The notes below the pieces were generated by a model. That model searched no databases, was not told the DNA's origin, and saw only the letters and a program-made list of their open reading frames with translations. The translations under genes were made by a program, and so were the position numbers. 64,000 nucleotides of DNA, taken from positions 1 through 64,000 of the forward strand of contig JABSOW010000012.1 in the NCBI GenBank assembly GCA_013215465.1, written 5' to 3'. Each line of letters opens with the position of its first letter. Positions within the stretch are counted from its first letter, which is position 1. Source of the stretch: Colwellia sp. GTDB lineage: Bacteria; Pseudomonadota; Gammaproteobacteria; Enterobacterales; Alteromonadaceae. This document shows positions 19,204 to 28,206 of this stretch, in pieces.

Positions 19204-20144
19204 CGAAGACTCAACCCTGTAAAAACTTCTAATATTTCTATTCGCTCCTCGTTATTAGCTACCCCTTCCATTAAATTTTCAGCTTCATAAACACGCAAAT
19301 CAACCAAAGAACGATACCAATACCCTTGAAAAAAATGAAAAACAAATCCCTGGACACCATCAAGAAAACCCAATCGAATAAAGTAACGGTATAAAAAATA
19401 CAATAAAGGTCGAATAAATAGGGGAAGTTTATTATAAATACTTTCTTTAACTGCTCGTTTAATTTTTGCCTGGGAACTTTCTTTTTCTAGTTTTAGTGCA
19501 TTGTCAAACGTAAATAGACCATACTTTTTATCAAGAATATCTATCATCTCTCGGTCAGCATACTTATTATGTTTATCAGTCCACCAGCGTGTGTTATTTA
19601 GATTATCATCGACAATATGTCCATTTAATTTGTCCGTATTTCCTGTTCCATCAAGTACAATATGCTCATCCATCCAGCGATTTTCTATACGACCCTTTCC
19701 AACTCGCCATATTCGTAATAAATTTAAGGGGTACACAGCACCTTTTTTAATCCATCGCCCAAGAAAAAAATATTTTCGACGAATATAAAAACCGATAGTA
19801 TCTGTACCTGCATCTAAAAGAGCCAGAGGGAGTTCATTTTGAAGATCTATCTGAATATACTCATCAGCATCCATTCTCATAACCCATTCAGTATTTATTG
19901 GACAATTGTCCAATGCCCACTGAAACTGATCGGCATAATTTTTCCAATTACGTTGATAAACCTTAGCTCCAAAGCTTTCACAAATTTTTACAGTATCATC
20001 AGTTGAAAAACTATCAATGATAAAAATGTTTTCTGTGGTCGACTGCAAAGATTTAATACAACGAGAAATATGTATTTCTTCATTAAAGGTTAAAATAATA
20101 ACACTTAAAAATTCTTTCTTGTTGGTAATTGAAGTCAAGTCCAT
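19200..20144 (-). CDS. Family 2 glycosyltransferase (WaaE/KdtX-like)
   Basis: A 314-residue GT-A enzyme with SVIILTFNEEIHISRCI at the N-terminus, the nucleotide-sugar DxD motif in MRMDADEYI near residue 93, and a C-terminal hydrophobic part that probably sits on the membrane (PLFIRPLLYFLYRYFIR). It resembles the WaaE-like group acting on lipopolysaccharide core or exopolysaccharide. It overlaps both neighbours by a few bases (stop with 17950-19203, start with 20135-20701), indicating coupled translation in the polymer-assembly operon. The sugar cannot be assigned. Confidence 0.88.
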   Translation of the reverse strand: MDLTSITNKKEFLSVIILTFNEEIHISRCIKSLQSTTENIFIIDSFSTDDTVKICESFGAKVYQRNWKNYADQFQWALDNCPINTEWVMRMDADEYIQIDLQNELPLALLDAGTDTIGFYIRRKYFFLGRWIKKGAVYPLNLLRIWRVGKGRIENRWMDEHIVLDGTGNTDKLNGHIVDDNLNNTRWWTDKHNKYADREMIDILDKKYGLFTFDNALKLEKESSQAKIKRAVKESIYNKLPLFIRPLLYFLYRYFIRLGFLDGVQGFVFHFFQGYWYRSLVDLRVYEAENLMEGVANNEERIEILEVFTGLSLR

Positions 20145-20701
20145 AGTTCCTGTTTTTTTCTTATTTTAACTTTTATTGCAGGGTTACCAGTATAAACTCC
20201 CCAAGCCTCTAATTCTTTAAATGCAACAGCTCTTGCTCCCAAAACAGCTCCTTCACCAACCTTAACACCGGGCCCGACAAATGCCTCCGCAGCAACCCAA
20301 GAGTGCTCACCAATTTCAATTGCTTTTATCACTAAATCAAAGCATTGAGTTTCATAATTGTGAGTACCTGTACAAATATGGGCCGCTTGAGATATCAAAG
20401 CATGTTTTCTTATATAAACCATGCCTTGATTGTATATAACCGTATCATTTGCAATACAAGAGCCTTCTTCCATTACTAAATTCCATGGAATCCAAACTTT
20501 AGCTTTAGGATAAATGGTTACTTTTTTATGAATTTTTGCGCCAAATAATTTGTATAAACCTATTCTCCATAGATTTAAATTTTTTGGTGTATATCGTATC
20601 AATATAAAATAAATCACATTCCAAAACAGACGTAAACATCTATTTGATAATGAAAAGCTAGCACTATTACGGGTTTTTCTATTTCCTACTAAATCATTCA
20701 T
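20135..20701 (-). CDS. WcaF-like hexapeptide acetyltransferase
   Basis: A 188-residue left-handed beta-helix acyltransferase. The N-terminus matches the WcaF colanic-acid type (LFWNVIYFILIRYTPKNLNLWRIGLYKLFGAKI). It is followed by imperfect hexapeptide repeats and the catalytic His in TGTHNYET near residue 112. It would O-acetylate a sugar of the repeat unit. It is one of two acetyltransferases in the locus, so the polymer may be modified at two positions. Confidence 0.85.
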   Translation of the reverse strand: MNDLVGNRKTRNSASFSLSNRCLRLFWNVIYFILIRYTPKNLNLWRIGLYKLFGAKIHKKVTIYPKAKVWIPWNLVMEEGSCIANDTVIYNQGMVYIRKHALISQAAHICTGTHNYETQCFDLVIKAIEIGEHSWVAAEAFVGPGVKVGEGAVLGARAVAFKELEAWGVYTGNPAIKVKIRKKQELWT

Positions 20702-20713
20702 TTTAGTATCTTT

Positions 20714-20992
20714 TTAATTTTTTAATTTTTCGCGACTAAAATTATAAAAATTAGAGTGTGGATACACTTGATTAGATATATCCCCCCCTTTCTTATCGTA
20801 TTCAACGCCTACGGCTTTATAATTATTATTGTGCAAAACGTTCACCAAGCTACCATTACCAGAGCCAATATCAACTACTCTTAATAGTTGACTTTCTTTT
20901 AGTAAATCAAGAGTCTTAGGTATTATATAGCCACAAGACTCTGGCGATACAGTATCATTCCATCCATAACTATCGACATTATTATCACTCAT
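20714..20992 (-). pseudogene. C-terminally truncated class I SAM methyltransferase
   Basis: Only 92 codons. The first part is a normal start of a methyltransferase, with motif I VVDIGSGNG near residue 40 and the acidic end of strand 2 in VGVEYD. The frame ends after NFYNFSREKLKN, where motifs II-III and about 100-130 residues would normally follow. The next gene begins 13 bases further on, so the missing part is deleted rather than frameshifted. It is probably a remnant of an ancestral gene in the locus. Confidence 0.65.
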
Positions 20993-21016
20993 AAACTTTC
21001 CTATTCATGCTAAACT

Positions 21017-21571
21017 CTACGTTTCAACTATTCCATTTTTAAGCTTTTTTGGTGGTAAACCTTTTTTTGAATAATTTTTTATTTCTAACAAGTGCTTATC
21101 TTCATCACTTTGTGAACTAAACCTTTTTCTAATAAATTTACTTGGAACCCCTGCAACAATACAACACGGAGGAACTGATTTGGTTACAATGCTTCCAGCT
21201 GCGACAATAGCTCCATTTCCTATCGTAACACCTGCCATAATAATAGCTCTATGACCAATCCAAACATCATGCCCAATCGTTGTATCTTTCAACTTAGGTC
21301 TTCCTGAAAAAACAATAGGACAACCTGACTTTTCAAATAAATGATCGCCACCTAATATCGATACTTGCGTTGCTAACATAGTATAATTACCAATATTTAC
21401 CTTTTCACAAATTGATGCGCCTTTACCGATATAACCAAATCCCCCCATACTTAAATCTTTAGAAATATAGCTACCGTATTTAACATCTGTCGACGTAGAC
21501 ACATTAAACAATAATCTAGGCCACAATTGAAATAAATTTCGAATCGATCTTATAAATAATTTAACTTTCAT
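21017..21571 (-). CDS. CatB/WbbJ-like hexapeptide acetyltransferase
   Basis: A 184-residue xenobiotic/sugar acetyltransferase of the left-handed beta-helix type. Repeats such as [19 protein letters not shown] and [33 protein letters not shown] (in pieces) are clear, with a likely catalytic His in LGGDHLF near residue 77. The C-terminus ([12 protein letters not shown]) is typical of CatB-like enzymes. It overlaps the upstream glycosyltransferase by 11 bases. Probably it acetylates a sugar of the repeat unit. Confidence 0.88.
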   Translation of the reverse strand: MKVKLFIRSIRNLFQLWPRLLFNVSTSTDVKYGSYISKDLSMGGFGYIGKGASICEKVNIGNYTMLATQVSILGGDHLFEKSGCPIVFSGRPKLKDTTIGHDVWIGHRAIIMAGVTIGNGAIVAAGSIVTKSVPPCCIVAGVPSKFIRKRFSSQSDEDKHLLEIKNYSKKGLPPKKLKNGIVET

Positions 21572-22688
21572 TAGTCCCTTCTATTGCACGTCGTATTAAT
21601 TTTGCTTGAATTTTGGGGGTATACCTTTTCTCAATTTCTTCAATACAATTCATACGGATATTTCCAATGGGTTCATTGATAAATTCTAAGGTAACTTGGT
21701 ATAAAGATTCAAAGGAATCTCGTTCAAACAAACGGCCTGTTTTCTTATCTATAATCGCTTCAAATTCAGGCATTTGATGATTCACATCACTATGGGTAAT
21801 GACAGGAACACCATATCCTAAACAATGCATTGCAGTAAGCCCTACTTCTCCAGGAGAAATACACACATCACTACTACTAATAAGAGAAGCCAATATGGTT
21901 TCGTCATGACACGCTCCATAAAAATTTACGAGAGGCTCTATCTCTTTATGTTTAGTCAATTCAACCAATTTATTTTTAGCTTCACCATCTCCGACAAATA
22001 ACAAATTAACGGGTATACCGTTTTTCTGCAAAGTAGCAACTAACTCTAATAACATTTCTAATTTTTTATGATACGTTAATCGCCCAACATAAAGTAATTG
22101 AGGGTACTCGGGGGAATTAAACAACTCTTTTTTTACTTTTTTCTGCTGCTGTTCAGTAATTGCATCTCTTAATTGTTTTTGATGGTCATAATCTAAAGAA
22201 TTATAAATCACATGAAGCTTCTCAGCGGGTAAGCCTTTTTTCAATAAATTACTTCTGGCATGATGACCATAAAGTAACAAACCATTTGCCAGAAAATAAA
22301 AATATAATTTCAACCGTTCTTTTAATGAATCATCTCGAACAAAACCATGTGTCCAAAAATAAACTTTCCCTCCCATAACTCGAACCAACAAGGCAGACAA
22401 CCAAGTCGATATAAAATATGGGCTTGCTAAAAAGATAACGTTTTTAAATTTTCGTTTAAAAATTAATAAAAGTAATTTTTTTTGCCACAAAGTCTCCTTA
22501 CCAAACCAGCAGTTGACTAACTTAACATGTTCACTCGAATGAAAACTTTCCTCTAGGGATATTATTTCAATGTCGTTATTAGCGTTTTCACCAGCAGCGA
22601 GCATAACATCACCTGCCAACAACAACTCATCAAAAACAGCTTTCCTATAATGGGGAATATAGTGATATACAATTAATGTTTTTTTCAT
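21561..22688 (-). CDS. Family 4 glycosyltransferase
   Basis: A 375-residue GT-B enzyme. The N-terminus reads [17 protein letters not shown], a pattern shared by capsule and O-antigen transferases. The donor domain shows [26 protein letters not shown] and the late acidic motif in [20 protein letters not shown] near residue 280. It probably adds one residue of the repeat unit. The start lies 87 bases from the polymerase candidate, with an intergenic stretch long enough for an internal promoter. Confidence 0.85.
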   Translation of the reverse strand: MKKTLIVYHYIPHYRKAVFDELLLAGDVMLAAGENANNDIEIISLEESFHSSEHVKLVNCWFGKETLWQKKLLLLIFKRKFKNVIFLASPYFISTWLSALLVRVMGGKVYFWTHGFVRDDSLKERLKLYFYFLANGLLLYGHHARSNLLKKGLPAEKLHVIYNSLDYDHQKQLRDAITEQQQKKVKKELFNSPEYPQLLYVGRLTYHKKLEMLLELVATLQKNGIPVNLLFVGDGEAKNKLVELTKHKEIEPLVNFYGACHDETILASLISSSDVCISPGEVGLTAMHCLGYGVPVITHSDVNHQMPEFEAIIDKKTGRLFERDSFESLYQVTLEFINEPIGNIRMNCIEEIEKRYTPKIQAKLIRRAIEGTNES

Positions 22689-22775
22689 AGTAAATCACTA
22701 ACCTTCACAATATGATTCATACTAATCATAAATAAACTAACACTCCATCATCCCCTTTTGCGCACAAAACAGCGT

Positions 22776-24005
22776 TTATGCATAATTATGTAATTTCACC
22801 TTTGGTATTTTAATATCTAGGTCTGAATAATATTTATAATTATTCATAATTGCTAAGAAAAAACCAAATAAAATAGAGCTAGATAATTCGCCAAAAATAG
22901 CAGAAGTTATATTCAATAAAAAAACAACTGAGATAAACAATATAAATAGCCTTAACTTCCCCAATGCAGTTAATCTTTTAGATCCAATAATAAACATAGA
23001 AAAAAAACGTAACATAAGCCAGATAGTTATAATATAACCAAACGATATGACCATATATAATAAAGAATTATCTCTTATACTCCCATCTATGCATGCAACA
23101 AAAGCATGACAAAACTCAATATCTGCTAACTTATAATATCCAACACCACTAGGTATGATAAAATAATAAAAATTATCAATAATATATCCGTAATAACTTA
23201 ACCTCACAGATTCAGAATCCGAAACATCTCTGTATTGAATATAATTCCATAAATCAATCCATTTGTTAACACCATGAATCATATGACTTTCACTTGAACT
23301 ATAATAAGAGGATATTAGAGGCAATACTGATAATCCAGCCAAAGCTAAAACACCTCCTATTAAAACACCTTTTATTATATTTTTCGTTGTTGTTCCTCTA
23401 CCTTTTAAAGATAGAAGCCAAATAAAAGCAAGTACAACTAAAACTATATTGGCTCTATATAAAGAATATGCCCCAAACACCGTAAACCCACATAAACAGA
23501 TCACAATAAAATAGTTGTATCTCAAACGTCTCATTATTAATAATGAAACCCACATACCTATCATTGGAAAATATTTCTTAACACTATGTGTTTCTAACAA
23601 AAACGCATAAAAAACGGCATAAAAAACAAATATAAAAAGAGTAAACAACAAGGCAAACATTATTCTTTTTTCGTATTCCTCTTCCTTAGTCGTTTCAGTT
23701 ATATTGAGAAAGAACATCGCTAATAAAATTGCAAAAAAACACCTTATCTCAGAATATATATGTAAAACATTATTCCCAAAAAGTAGTCCGATTAGTGCTA
23801 AGAAAACAATTAACATACCAATAAGTAAATATTTTGTTGCTAATATTTCCTTAAGTCCACTAACTCTAATAGAAATAAAAATAACATATAACCCCAATCC
23901 AATTTCTGGAAAGTAGCTTCCTCCAAAATTAAACAAGTAAAATGCACCAATAGGAGAAAAAATTAAGGCAAGAAAAAATGGAGCTATTAATGTACTAATA
24001 TTCAT
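22776..24005 (-). CDS. Polytopic membrane protein, probable polysaccharide polymerase (Wzy)
   Basis: A 409-residue protein with about ten to twelve hydrophobic segments and a larger hydrophilic loop at about 225-300 (SSSESHMIHGVNKWIDLWNYIQYRDVSDSESVRLSYYGY in pieces), the layout of O-antigen/exopolysaccharide polymerases. Primary sequence is poorly conserved in Wzy proteins, so the call rests on topology and on lying between glycosyltransferases in a locus that otherwise lacks a polymerase. Very AT-rich codon use agrees with the rest of this block. Confidence 0.65.
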   Translation of the reverse strand: MNISTLIAPFFLALIFSPIGAFYLFNFGGSYFPEIGLGLYVIFISIRVSGLKEILATKYLLIGMLIVFLALIGLLFGNNVLHIYSEIRCFFAILLAMFFLNITETTKEEEYEKRIMFALLFTLFIFVFYAVFYAFLLETHSVKKYFPMIGMWVSLLIMRRLRYNYFIVICLCGFTVFGAYSLYRANIVLVVLAFIWLLSLKGRGTTTKNIIKGVLIGGVLALAGLSVLPLISSYYSSSESHMIHGVNKWIDLWNYIQYRDVSDSESVRLSYYGYIIDNFYYFIIPSGVGYYKLADIEFCHAFVACIDGSIRDNSLLYMVISFGYIITIWLMLRFFSMFIIGSKRLTALGKLRLFILFISVVFLLNITSAIFGELSSSILFGFFLAIMNNYKYYSDLDIKIPKVKLHNYA

Positions 24006-24011
24006 ATATCT

Positions 24012-25157
24012 TCACATTTTCTCTCGATATAGACACGCCAGAGTTTGGCTAAATTTTAAAACCGAACTGTCACCTAAAAAACGTCGATTATCTTTTTGAC
24101 AATAGCAGCGGCTATTAATTATTGCATTCAAAACCTTTACACTATCAGAAGCTTCAGCCACTGAACCTAAATTATATTTATTAATAGTTTCAGAAAGCAC
24201 ATTTTGATTAGTCGCAACAATAGGTACTCCAATCACGCCAGCTATAGTTAGCGGCCCACTTTGACCTGAAAAATTTGGTCGATATAATAACAAAAGGACA
24301 TCAGCAGCAGAGAAAATATCATTGACTTCATCATCGTCGATAAACCTATTCATGATATGTAGTCTATTTTCATTATCAGTAGCTATATTTTCCAATGTTT
24401 CATAACTAATATCTCCCTCTTTACCTGCAATTAACAAATGATAATTATTGGGTAAATTCTTTAATAATTTAACCGCTATATCAGCTCCTTTATCATACCG
24501 AGTTCCACCGAAACACAATAATAATTGATCATCATGAGCCAATTTCAATTTGCTTCTAATATCATTACGTCCAACTTCTGAAAATTTATAATCTTCAGAT
24601 ACAGGATAATTAATAGCGGTTACTGAGCCTTTTTCCAGTTTATTAATTTCATCAGCGATAAAATCTGAATGTACAATTAATTTTACATCATGTTTAAGTA
24701 GTTTTTTTAGTAAAAACCTTTCGAATCGAGCCGCAATTTTTTGTTTTATACTTTGGCAGAATGACGGCAGCATATATGCCCAATGCAAGGTTGCCAATAT
24801 AGGTATTTCAAATTGTCGACCACTGAAAAATAAAGCACGAATAAGACGATCAACATATAAAAAGTGGATCAAATCACTATTATTATTTTTTGCCAGAATA
24901 AAAACCTGTTTACAAAAAGTAATTCTATTAAATTCGCGACGAACAAGCTTACAGTTAGTATCAAGAACCAACGGTGTAACTGACTGTACTTTATCTTTTA
25001 TTTTTTCACATATTTGAGGTGCACCAACAAAATGGATTTTTATATTATGGGTATCAAACTCACTGATTGCGTTAAGGAGATATTCCATATGATGACCTGT
25101 AGCTATATGCTCAACTAAAGTAACCGTCAATCCGCTTTCACTGTTCATACAATGCAA
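24012..25157 (-). CDS. Family 4-like glycosyltransferase
   Basis: A 381-residue GT-B-type protein. The N-terminal acceptor domain begins LTVTLVEHIATGHHMEYLLNAI; the donor domain shows LCFGGTRYDKGADIAVKLL, LLIAGKEGD, and FSGQSGPLTIAGVIGVPIVAT, where a Gly/Ser-rich turn replaces the usual EGFG-type acidic motif. It is probably another repeat-unit transferase. The polymerase candidate starts six bases after its stop codon, so the two are co-transcribed. Confidence 0.8.
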   Translation of the reverse strand: MHCMNSESGLTVTLVEHIATGHHMEYLLNAISEFDTHNIKIHFVGAPQICEKIKDKVQSVTPLVLDTNCKLVRREFNRITFCKQVFILAKNNNSDLIHFLYVDRLIRALFFSGRQFEIPILATLHWAYMLPSFCQSIKQKIAARFERFLLKKLLKHDVKLIVHSDFIADEINKLEKGSVTAINYPVSEDYKFSEVGRNDIRSKLKLAHDDQLLLCFGGTRYDKGADIAVKLLKNLPNNYHLLIAGKEGDISYETLENIATDNENRLHIMNRFIDDDEVNDIFSAADVLLLLYRPNFSGQSGPLTIAGVIGVPIVATNQNVLSETINKYNLGSVAEASDSVKVLNAIINSRCYCQKDNRRFLGDSSVLKFSQTLACLYREKM

Positions 25158-25176
25158 GTTACCTTATTTATAAATT

Positions 25177-25980
25177 TCATTTTAATCTTCGAATCCTTTG
25201 TAATAAGTGGTGTAAAGTTACCATTATTTTATGTACTAATTTATAGCTTACCGAAGATTTTGCTCTAAAATGTAATTCAATCATCGCAATAGATTTGTTT
25301 ACTTTGATTAATTCATCTTTTTGATTTGGAACAGCCACATTGTACTTAGTAACTAAATTTGTAAGTAGAGATTGGTCATGTCGATGCTCAATAAAATCTG
25401 CATGGTTAACAAGTCCGTCTCTATTAGTATCATCTGAAATTAACGCTCGTTGACAAGATACGTCTAACCAGTCTTGTAAAAGACTTCTGCTTGATTCACT
25501 ATTTGTCCATAATGAAATAGTCGCCTGTACTTGAGGTGTATTCCAAAATTCTTCACTGTCACAATTCATTTCAGCAAAAGCTTCTTTTTTTGTCCACTTT
25601 CTATTCTTTCCATGCTCCGGAACATATACACCTGGCATACAGCCGTGGGTTACAGCATAATTTATCAACCATCGAGGATAGATGAAGTTATTATATCGAT
25701 AACCAAAACCGCAGTCCTGATAAATTAAAATGTCTCCTGCTGGAATTTCTTTCAACCTTTCTAAAATGTAATATGGCTTCCAAGCCCAATAACCTGCACC
25801 ACGAGGTTCTTGTAATAAGTCTTTATTGGTTTGGTAAAAACGTGTTCTTTTTAAATCGTCATCTGTGTATATTTTTAAACTTTTCGGCTTTAAAAATGAT
25901 TGTACAAACCATGTGTTTCTTTTGATGTTCTTCTTAAAATCACCCGCAGCAAAGCTGATAAAATGGATATTATTTGGCAT
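25177..25980 (-). CDS. Unknown protein, possible glycosyltransferase
   Basis: A 267-residue soluble protein without a signal peptide. I do not recognise a named family with certainty. It has an N-terminal FISFAAGDF, a conserved-looking RGAGYWAWKPYYILERL near 60-75 and an acidic motif DILIYQDCGFGY near 92, an arrangement seen in uncharacterised proteins of polysaccharide loci. The strand-then-acid arrangement could be the DxD of a GT-A fold. Its start overlaps the end of the flippase gene by 11 bases and it lies 20 bases before the next transferase, so a role in building or modifying the polymer is likely but not shown. Confidence 0.6.
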   Translation of the reverse strand: MPNNIHFISFAAGDFKKNIKRNTWFVQSFLKPKSLKIYTDDDLKRTRFYQTNKDLLQEPRGAGYWAWKPYYILERLKEIPAGDILIYQDCGFGYRYNNFIYPRWLINYAVTHGCMPGVYVPEHGKNRKWTKKEAFAEMNCDSEEFWNTPQVQATISLWTNSESSRSLLQDWLDVSCQRALISDDTNRDGLVNHADFIEHRHDQSLLTNLVTKYNVAVPNQKDELIKVNKSIAMIELHFRAKSSVSYKLVHKIMVTLHHLLQRIRRLK

Positions 25981-27271
25981 TATGAAAATCTCGTCGCTTT
26001 ACCCCTAGAAATAGAATGATGGAAGAGGTAGATATTCTAGCAACTATCATTGCAACCATTATACCTGCAACACTGGAGTCAAATAAGTTTGAATAGATTA
26101 AAACAACTAAAACTATCGATTCTATTATCAAAGCTTTACCTATAAATGTAAACACGCCGTATCCCATTAACATAACGATACAAGCTTGATTTAATGCAAT
26201 AGTTATAAAATAAATAGACATTAAGCTAAGCTCTAACTTAGAAAAATGAAACTCTCCGTTTGACCATAGTTTAAAGGCAAGTTCACCAAACAGAACAACA
26301 AAAGCCATCAAAACAATACTATAAAGAAGAAAAGATACAAATAATTTATTTCTTGTTTTTTCTACCCATGTATTATTTTTACTTTTGATAGCTTGAGTAA
26401 TAATAGGCCATAGAGGTTGTTGTATCGTGGCAAAAAATGTTCCTGCAAGCATAAAAAAACGAAAAACAAGTTCCAATTTAGCAGTGTCAATTAAACTAAA
26501 ACTTGCCATTGTAACCATCACCACACTCTTGTTAACAATAACAGAGACTTGAATCAATAAATTAGATAATGTTATAAAGGTAAGTACTTTATATAGTCTA
26601 AATGTTGGTTTTCTTTTACCTACATTATAATTAATTAAATTTACGGTTTTATTTCTATTCAAATAAAATGTATTTAACAACTTACTCACCAGTATTGGAA
26701 GATATGTAACGACAATAACGATATGAATGGCAAACTCTGTACTAAATTCAGAAAAAGATAATAGATATATAAATATGATACTTATAAAAGTAGCTAACGA
26801 AGCCCATAAATTGTTGTAGTGCTGCTCACCCATCCCTTGTCTAATAGAGTCAGTAAGGGAGTAATAAATAATGGGTAAGCAAAATAACAACATGGTAAAA
26901 ACATGATTATAGGAAAAAAGATAAATTTTTGGTGAATCAGAAAAGAGATAAAATAAAGCAAATACAATAATAACGAAAGAGATAAGCCCAAGATTTATTT
27001 TTTTAGCTGTACGGATAAAGCGCCCACTGATTGCCGTAATATTATTACGAGCAATAATCCGGGTGACGCCAGGATTTATCCCGCCTGAAATCAGAAATAC
27101 CCAGCCAAAAAGAGCGACTAATGTGGAATAAAGACCAAAACCTTCCGCACCTAAAAACGATAATAATAGGGGGAGCGAAATAATTTGATACACCAAGCTA
27201 ATGACTTTGGAAACCATAGAACTTGCAATTGCTTTTTTTAAAATTAGCGTTTTTTCGTTGGAAGACGGCAT
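25970..27271 (-). CDS. Wzx-type polysaccharide flippase
   Basis: A 433-residue polytopic protein of the MOP/MATE superfamily with about twelve membrane segments. The N-terminus (KKAIASSMVSKVISLVYQIISLPLLLSFLGAEGFGLYSTL in pieces) is typical of Wzx-like lipid-linked oligosaccharide translocases. It should move the undecaprenyl-linked repeat unit to the periplasmic face for polymerisation. It is the first gene of the minus-strand assembly run; the 150-190 bases upstream are shared with the divergent lapG-like gene and must contain both promoters. Confidence 0.85.
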   Translation of the reverse strand: MPSSNEKTLILKKAIASSMVSKVISLVYQIISLPLLLSFLGAEGFGLYSTLVALFGWVFLISGGINPGVTRIIARNNITAISGRFIRTAKKINLGLISFVIIVFALFYLFSDSPKIYLFSYNHVFTMLLFCLPIIYYSLTDSIRQGMGEQHYNNLWASLATFISIIFIYLLSFSEFSTEFAIHIVIVVTYLPILVSKLLNTFYLNRNKTVNLINYNVGKRKPTFRLYKVLTFITLSNLLIQVSVIVNKSVVMVTMASFSLIDTAKLELVFRFFMLAGTFFATIQQPLWPIITQAIKSKNNTWVEKTRNKLFVSFLLYSIVLMAFVVLFGELAFKLWSNGEFHFSKLELSLMSIYFITIALNQACIVMLMGYGVFTFIGKALIIESIVLVVLIYSNLFDSSVAGIMVAMIVARISTSSIILFLGVKRRDFHNAK

Positions 27272-27457
27272 ATAAGATTCAATATTTCAAAATAATCGAC
27301 TTAGCTTTAATACAAAACATAGAGGCTCTAGATAATTTAACAGATGAATGGCAGTGACACAATTAGCAACAAATGTTATACATTCATAACATTATAAAAA
27401 ACAAAGCCCATTACTTTTAATTCGGTGCTATCTTTTCATTATCGTAGGAAACTATTT

Positions 27458-28126
27458 GTGGCTGGTCATTTTGACATTCAAATAAAAAAATGGATATTGA
27501 CTAGTTTATGCTATCTCGCTATTTTCGTCATCTACGCTGCCGATCCCATCAACATATTTCCCCCTGGCCTATTAGATCGTGTAGAACAAGAATACGATGA
27601 AGATGCCCGTGAGCGTGTCCAAGAGTGGCAATCTTTAGTGAACAGCCAACAAGACAGTTCAGAAAAAAACAAACTTAATCGTGTTAACCGATTCTTCAAT
27701 AAAGTGCGTTTTGTTGACGACATCAGGGTTTGGCGCCAGGAAGATTATTGGGCAACGCCTGTTGAATTTTTAGGACGAAACGCTGGCGATTGTGAAGATT
27801 TTACTATTGCCAAATATTTCACCCTTCGTGCATTAGGTGTGCCTGCTGAAAAATTAAGATTAATGTATGTACGGGCTTTACGTTTAAAGCAATCTCATAT
27901 GGTATTGGCTTATTTTGAACAGCCAGATTCAATGCCATTAATACTCGATAATATTAATAAAAAAATCCTTCCCGCCAGCTATAGGAAAGATTTACAACCC
28001 ATTTATAGTTTTAACGGTGATGGTTTATGGGCGGCAAAAGCACAAGGGCGAGGCAGAAAAATTAAAAATAAAGGTGGCCATAGCTTATGGGAAAGTTTAA
28101 TGAACCGAATTGAGCGAGGCCAATAA
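27458..28126 (+). CDS. LapG-like periplasmic cysteine protease (pair 1)
   Basis: A bacterial transglutaminase-like cysteine proteinase. In the LapG family such enzymes cut the N-terminus of retained adhesins. Counted from the GTG at 27458 (223 residues) the triad is Cys112 (GDCEDF), His147 (SHMVLAY) and Asp164 (LILDN). The EDYWATPVEFL segment before the Cys is also typical. An N-terminal membrane or signal segment is present (WILTSLCYLAIFVIYAA). I prefer GTG 27458 over GTG 27425 because AGGAAA lies six bases upstream of it. It is followed 80 bases later by a LapD-like receptor, the canonical pair, but no adhesin lies next to this pair; the nearest is at 36764-46279. Confidence 0.9.
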   Translation: MAGHFDIQIKKWILTSLCYLAIFVIYAADPINIFPPGLLDRVEQEYDEDARERVQEWQSLVNSQQDSSEKNKLNRVNRFFNKVRFVDDIRVWRQEDYWATPVEFLGRNAGDCEDFTIAKYFTLRALGVPAEKLRLMYVRALRLKQSHMVLAYFEQPDSMPLILDNINKKILPASYRKDLQPIYSFNGDGLWAAKAQGRGRKIKNKGGHSLWESLMNRIERGQ

Positions 28127-28206
28127 TGATTATTTACTTGAACTAACCCTTTACTTGAATTAACACTTTGAAAGATGAATAAAACAATATACAGAGAACA
28201 CAAATT

